Of a DNA stretch of 63,580 bases, positions 60,211-63,580 are shown in pieces. The notes beneath the pieces were generated by a model that saw only the letters and a list, made by a program, of their open reading frames with translations, was not told where the DNA came from and ran no database searches. Position numbers and translations under genes: made by a program. How positions within the stretch are numbered: position 1 is the first letter of the stretch; every line of letters starts with the position of its first letter. Origin of the DNA: Calditrichota bacterium (GTDB taxonomy: Bacteria > Calditrichota > Calditrichia > Calditrichales > J004); assembly GCA_024277115.1 (NCBI GenBank), contig JAJRVW010000135.1:1-63580 (forward strand), read 5' to 3'.

Positions 60211-62037
60211 ATGCGTAAATCGGGAACAATAATTTTATTAGTGATTGTCGCCTTGGTTTTTGCCATAGGCTATCTTTTAACGGACAGTTTATTTGAATCG
60301 CTCATTGAAGACACAGCAACCGAGCTCAATGGCGCCTTGGTAGAAATTGATGATTTTGATTTTTCACTTGCCGGGCCCAAAATGCGCTGGCAAAGATTAC
60401 AGGTAACAGACCCTGCCAATACAATGCAGAATAAAATCGAAACGGGCCTGGTTGAGTTTAACCTTGAGTTTTGGCCTTTGCTTAGTGGAAAATTTATAAT
60501 AGAAAATTTTGAGCTGAGCGGTATAAAAACGGGTACGGCACGAGAGACCGATGGGGCAATTCCCATCCAGGAAAAAGAAGAAGGAGATAAGGAATCGGTC
60601 ATATCATCTACACAAAAAAAATTAAATGATCAGGTGAAAGAAGAAACCGGGTTCGACCTTTCCAAACTGTCACAAAAAGTAAATGTGGACAGTATCGTTT
60701 CGTTATTAAAACTACAAAGCCCGGAAAAAATTGACGCTGCCCGGAAATCCGTAGAACAAAATTACTCAAAGTGGCAGGAAAAAATAAGTGCCCTTAACCC
60801 GGAAAAAGAGATCACCGAAATTCAGGGACAGATAAAATCCATTGACGTTAAAAAAGTAAAAGACCTCGATAGTTTTAACAAAGCCTTATCCGCCATCAAA
60901 AAAGTAAAGGGCAATATTGATAAGCTGGACAAAGATTATCGCTCAACAAAAAAAGAGTTTAGCACGGATTACAGTGGCGCCAGCTCGGTTTTAGGCCAAA
61001 TAGATGAATGGGTAAAAGATGATTATAAGCAAGCCATGGCCTTAGCAAAGCTGCCCGATTTTTCCACACAAAGTATCGCTAAAATGCTTTTCGGTAAAAA
61101 AATTGTTAACCAGGTAAACGAATATCTTGGCTATATTGGCACGGCCCGTGGCTATTTAAATAAAATCCCGTCCAGCAAAAAGGAACCCGATCCGCCACGT
61201 TTAAAAGGGCAGGATATTTATTTTCCATCCGATAATGCACGGCCCGATTTTTGGCTTCAAAAAATGGCCTTATCCGGCAACCTGTCGCAAGATATGCCCT
61301 TAAGCGGCACAGTTACCGATATCAGCAGCGACCCAAAAATGATTGGCAAACCCGTTGATATAAATATTTCAGGCTCAAGTAAAAGCCGCTCTTACGGGCT
61401 TGCTGGCCAACTAAACTATCTCGATTCGATTCCCCGCGAAAATTTTTCAATTGATTATAATGGTTTTGCCATCACCGACTTAGAACTCTCAAAATCGGCT
61501 TACTTGCCAACGGCCATAAAAAAAGGAAATGGGTTTATAAAAGCCAGCTTAAACATGCGCGGTGATAATTTTGATGGAAAAATTAAGTTTACTTCCGCGC
61601 AAGTTGCGTTTGCATTTGCGGATGAAAAACCTTCCGGAAAACTTGCTTCCATTGTCCGTGATGTTTTTAACGGCACAAAAGAGGTCAATGTAGATGTTAT
61701 ACTTAAAGGCCGTAAAGATAACCTTGTCTTCGCGGTAAAATCTAATCTTGATGAAAAATTAGGCAATGCCTTTAAAGCGGCAGCCGGCAAGGAAATTGAA
61801 CAAGCCAAAGAAAAAATCAGAAAAAAAATTGATAAAGAGGTTGCCGCCAAAAAAGCAGAGGTAGAAAAATTAATAGCTGAAAATAAGAAAAAACTTGAGG
61901 CCGAATTGCAAAAATACCAGGCAAAAATAGATGCCCAAAAAGAAGAACTTGAAAAGAAGAAAAAAGCCATTGAAGACGAGAAGAAAAAGTTGGGCAAAAA
62001 AGTTACCGATAAATTAAAAGGCCTTTTCAAGCCCTGA
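60211..62037 (+). CDS. TIGR03545 family protein, AsmA-like with coiled-coil tail
   Basis: A 608-residue protein with an N-terminal membrane helix (about 5-24) and a beta-rich AsmA-like start (GALVEIDDFDFSLAGPKMRWQRLQVTDP ... FWPLLSGKFIIENFELSG). A helical middle (about 130-330) follows, then a second beta-rich part, and from about 525 a Lys/Glu-rich coiled coil to the end. AsmA-like proteins are thought to be involved in lipid movement between membranes; that role is only inferred here. It starts three bases after its TIGR03546 partner. Confidence 0.85.
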   Translation: MRKSGTIILLVIVALVFAIGYLLTDSLFESLIEDTATELNGALVEIDDFDFSLAGPKMRWQRLQVTDPANTMQNKIETGLVEFNLEFWPLLSGKFIIENFELSGIKTGTARETDGAIPIQEKEEGDKESVISSTQKKLNDQVKEETGFDLSKLSQKVNVDSIVSLLKLQSPEKIDAARKSVEQNYSKWQEKISALNPEKEITEIQGQIKSIDVKKVKDLDSFNKALSAIKKVKGNIDKLDKDYRSTKKEFSTDYSGASSVLGQIDEWVKDDYKQAMALAKLPDFSTQSIAKMLFGKKIVNQVNEYLGYIGTARGYLNKIPSSKKEPDPPRLKGQDIYFPSDNARPDFWLQKMALSGNLSQDMPLSGTVTDISSDPKMIGKPVDINISGSSKSRSYGLAGQLNYLDSIPRENFSIDYNGFAITDLELSKSAYLPTAIKKGNGFIKASLNMRGDNFDGKIKFTSAQVAFAFADEKPSGKLASIVRDVFNGTKEVNVDVILKGRKDNLVFAVKSNLDEKLGNAFKAAAGKEIEQAKEKIRKKIDKEVAAKKAEVEKLIAENKKKLEAELQKYQAKIDAQKEELEKKKKAIEDEKKKLGKKVTDKLKGLFKP

Positions 62038-62113
62038 CGGGCGCGCGAAAAAAGAAACTAACGTCATCAAGGTTACGGGAATTGGTTCCTCCTTAAAAAC
62101 AGGAAAGGGCCCG

Positions 62114-62617
62114 TTAAGGGCTTTTAACACCGCAAAGACTAAACCTGATATTAGATTGGGCATAGATAAATATTTTAGTATCAAACCCTTCAGGCTGTGC
62201 AACACAACTACATCCCGACCCAGCTTCCCCCGAATCACGTGCTATGGTCATTTCGTAATATTGGTTTTCGCTAAAGCTGTATGCCTTACTAAAAAAGACT
62301 GGCTTATCGGGCAAAATGATCCCTAATTTTAAGGAATCAAATCGTTGGTAGCTATTTACAGACAGATAAAAATAGCCGGTTGTGTCGGAAATTGAAATAG
62401 AAATTTCATTATCAATTTGCAGGCCCGGCAGGATCCGATAGTTTTCCTCATATTCGGCCTTCCCAAACAAGGTTACCGTGTAGTTCTGCAACGATGCGAG
62501 CGAATCACAAACAAGCTTGCCAGAGTAATTATATTGAATGATGGGTTCTTTGGGGCTGGTTGCCAGGCTTAAAGCAAAAAACAAAGCAAACATGATATAG
62601 TAATGTGGGTTTTTCAT
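62114..62617 (-). CDS. exported hypothetical protein, 167 aa
   Basis: I do not recognise a family. The 167-residue protein has a signal peptide (about 1-20, FALFFALSLATS) and a beta-rich body that looks like one Ig/transthyretin-like domain (NYTVTLFGKAEY ... GYFYLSVNSYQRFDSLKLGIIL). Near the C-terminus is a GSGCSCVAQ cysteine pair. AGGGG precedes the ATG. It lies between the TIGR03545 gene (convergent) and the zinc-ribbon gene (same direction). Confidence 0.7.
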   Translation of the reverse strand: MKNPHYYIMFALFFALSLATSPKEPIIQYNYSGKLVCDSLASLQNYTVTLFGKAEYEENYRILPGLQIDNEISISISDTTGYFYLSVNSYQRFDSLKLGIILPDKPVFFSKAYSFSENQYYEMTIARDSGEAGSGCSCVAQPEGFDTKIFIYAQSNIRFSLCGVKSP

Positions 62618-62690
62618 TTTATCCCCTCTTAAAAAACAGGTTTATACATAAGGCGCGCATTTGCCCGGCCAGGATAGCGGCTTTTCCCTA

Positions 62691-63305
62691 TTAATCCCCC
62701 AAGAACTGTGGCGCTGTTTTTAAATTAAATTTCCGGTTATTCTTAAAGGCTGTTTGGTTTAGCTCTTCTTGCTGGCTTTCAAACTGGCGTTGCAGGTAGC
62801 GAAAATTGTTTTTAAAGCTTGTCGCTATGCCTTCGCTATTTGGCGTGACAGCGCTGCCATTTGTAAAGCGGCGCGTAAAATTTATAATGCTGCCCATCGT
62901 TTTTCTCTGGTTAGTTAAAATTGAAATAATCCTGTCTTTTTCTTCCAATTCACCTTTTAAACCCGATTGTGCGCCCGCTGCCCGGGTGTTAATCTGTTCA
63001 ATTTGATTTTTTAAATCCCTAATTTCAGAACTTAAGGCTTCCTTTTCCGAAGCCGATTGCATCCGGGCCATCGAGTATAAAATTACACCGCCAATAATAA
63101 ACCCGGCCACTAATGTTACAACCGGCCATACAAAGCGGGCATGCTCTTTTAACCAGATTTTGCGCTGTGCCGATTTATTAATCGCGCTTTCTTCGCCTGG
63201 TTCAAATAAATTTGAGATCGCCTCAAAATCGAGGGATTTTTTACAACTATGGCACGATTTAGCAGATTCTGAAATTTGTGCCGAACAATATGGACAATAA
63301 CGCAT
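62691..63305 (-). CDS. zinc-ribbon, single-pass membrane protein with coiled coil
   Basis: A 204-residue protein: an N-terminal zinc ribbon (YCPYCSAQISESAKSCHSC, C4/C7/C18/C21), a membrane helix (about 55-78, WPVVTLVAGFIIGGVILYSM) and a coiled coil (about 85-125, EIRDLKNQIEQINTRAAG ... LEEKDRIISILTNQRK). The C-terminal 70 residues are polar. Function unknown. AGGAGT precedes the ATG. It follows the RsgA gene in the same direction after a 43-base gap. Confidence 0.75.
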   Translation of the reverse strand: MRYCPYCSAQISESAKSCHSCKKSLDFEAISNLFEPGEESAINKSAQRKIWLKEHARFVWPVVTLVAGFIIGGVILYSMARMQSASEKEALSSEIRDLKNQIEQINTRAAGAQSGLKGELEEKDRIISILTNQRKTMGSIINFTRRFTNGSAVTPNSEGIATSFKNNFRYLQRQFESQQEELNQTAFKNNRKFNLKTAPQFLGD

Positions 63306-63348
63306 TTTTTACTCCTACAAAAAACAGGTAGTTATAATATTTTTTAAC

Positions 63349-63580
63349 TTAAGATTCTACAAAATTAAGGTACGATTTGTAACGCAAACCGGCAATACTG
63401 CCATTTTCAACAGCTTCTTTTACGGCACATTTATGCTCTGTTAAGTGGAGGCAATCGTTAAATTTACAATCCTCGGCATAATCGTTAAACTCGGTAAAAT
63501 AATGCCTGGCCTCATCTTTATGAATATCTATAAAATCAACTTTCTTCATTCCCGGCAAATCCACCAACTCTGTGTTTTCA
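63349..63580 (-). CDS. rsgA: ribosome small subunit-dependent GTPase A, C-terminal part (cut by window edge)
   Basis: Only the last 76 codons are inside the window; the gene begins to the right. The visible part has the G3 motif VDLPGMK and the RsgA zinc domain: C33 and C39 with a following His and C47, in DCKFNDCLHLTEHKCAVK when counted from the GTG at 63567. The end is GLRYKSYLNFVES, as in the family. RsgA is a circularly permuted GTPase that checks the 30S subunit late in assembly. The reading frame continues open to the window edge. Confidence 0.93.
   Translation of the reverse strand, partial: ENTELVDLPGMKKVDFIDIHKDEARHYFTEFNDYAEDCKFNDCLHLTEHKCAVKEAVENGSIAGLRYKSYLNFVES

Noticed and set aside
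1-63580. tRNA, rRNA genes and CRISPR arrays
   Set aside because: No GGTTCGA-type T-arm with flanking stems, rRNA-like stretch or regularly spaced direct repeats were noticed in any spacer.

Overview
The window is chromosomal DNA from an AT-rich Gram-negative bacterium of the FCB group. Calditrichota (Caldithrix relatives) or a neighbouring phylum is my best guess. Three secreted proteins end in the NPFNPxT-type tail used by type IX secretion. There is a hybrid two-component regulator with a beta-propeller sensor, an OMPP1/FadL porin, an ECF sigma/FecR pair, and homodimeric AceE. Many genes have clear GGAG-type ribosome binding sites, which argues against ordinary Bacteroidota. I see no rRNA, tRNA, CRISPR array, prophage or complete insertion sequence.

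Layout. 0.3-3.2 kb: a lone receiver-domain protein, a sodium symporter and a PPK2 polyphosphate kinase. 3.4-12.6 kb: a wall-fragment group (GH18 hydrolase, NlpC/P60 lipoprotein, dipeptide epimerase, amidase lipoprotein, DdpX-type dipeptidase) with ilvE, an unknown small gene and a repeat-filled spacer at 7.0-7.55 kb. 12.7-15.6 kb: small envelope proteins and an ABC exporter pair. 15.8-17.5 kb: TRAP membrane subunits without a binding protein. 17.6-20.4 kb: a DUF3667 gene broken by a stop codon, plus a two-subunit sodium symporter. 20.7-23.4 kb: proline dehydrogenase and a stomatin/NfeD pair. 23.6-24.8 kb: a HipB-like regulator with a HipT-like protein that has lost its kinase residues. 25.1-33.0 kb: pyruvate dehydrogenase E1, E2 and E3 and fumarase, with a relic of a four-helix-bundle gene between E2 and E3. 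33.1-40.8 kb: a SpoIIM-DUF4129-DUF4350-MoxR-DUF58-RDD membrane operon interrupted by a HigBA toxin-antitoxin pair. 40.9-44.8 kb: a CoA-disulfide-reductase-like flavoenzyme and a duplicated Ycf48-like secreted protein. 45.0-49.3 kb: the hybrid sensor regulator, in three frames. 49.5-57.7 kb: an SRPBCC protein, a secreted endonuclease I, OMPP1 porin plus SGNH lipoprotein, a TlpA-type thioredoxin and HtpG. 57.8-63.58 kb: ECF sigma and anti-sigma, the TIGR03546/TIGR03545 pair, two small envelope proteins and the C-terminal end of RsgA.

Main points for a second look: (1) the HipB/HipT locus, where the toxin kinase looks like a pseudokinase and HipS is missing; (2) a family of three related hairpins just after stop codons; (3) short interspersed repeats with TGTCAT(T/C)CTG ends; (4) three single-gene frame breaks at poly-A tracts and one in-frame stop, which may be sequencing errors, decay or slippage; (5) the HigBA pair inside the MoxR operon, with a near-consensus promoter that would give an almost leaderless toxin mRNA.

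All functional names come from motifs recognised by eye. No database search was run.
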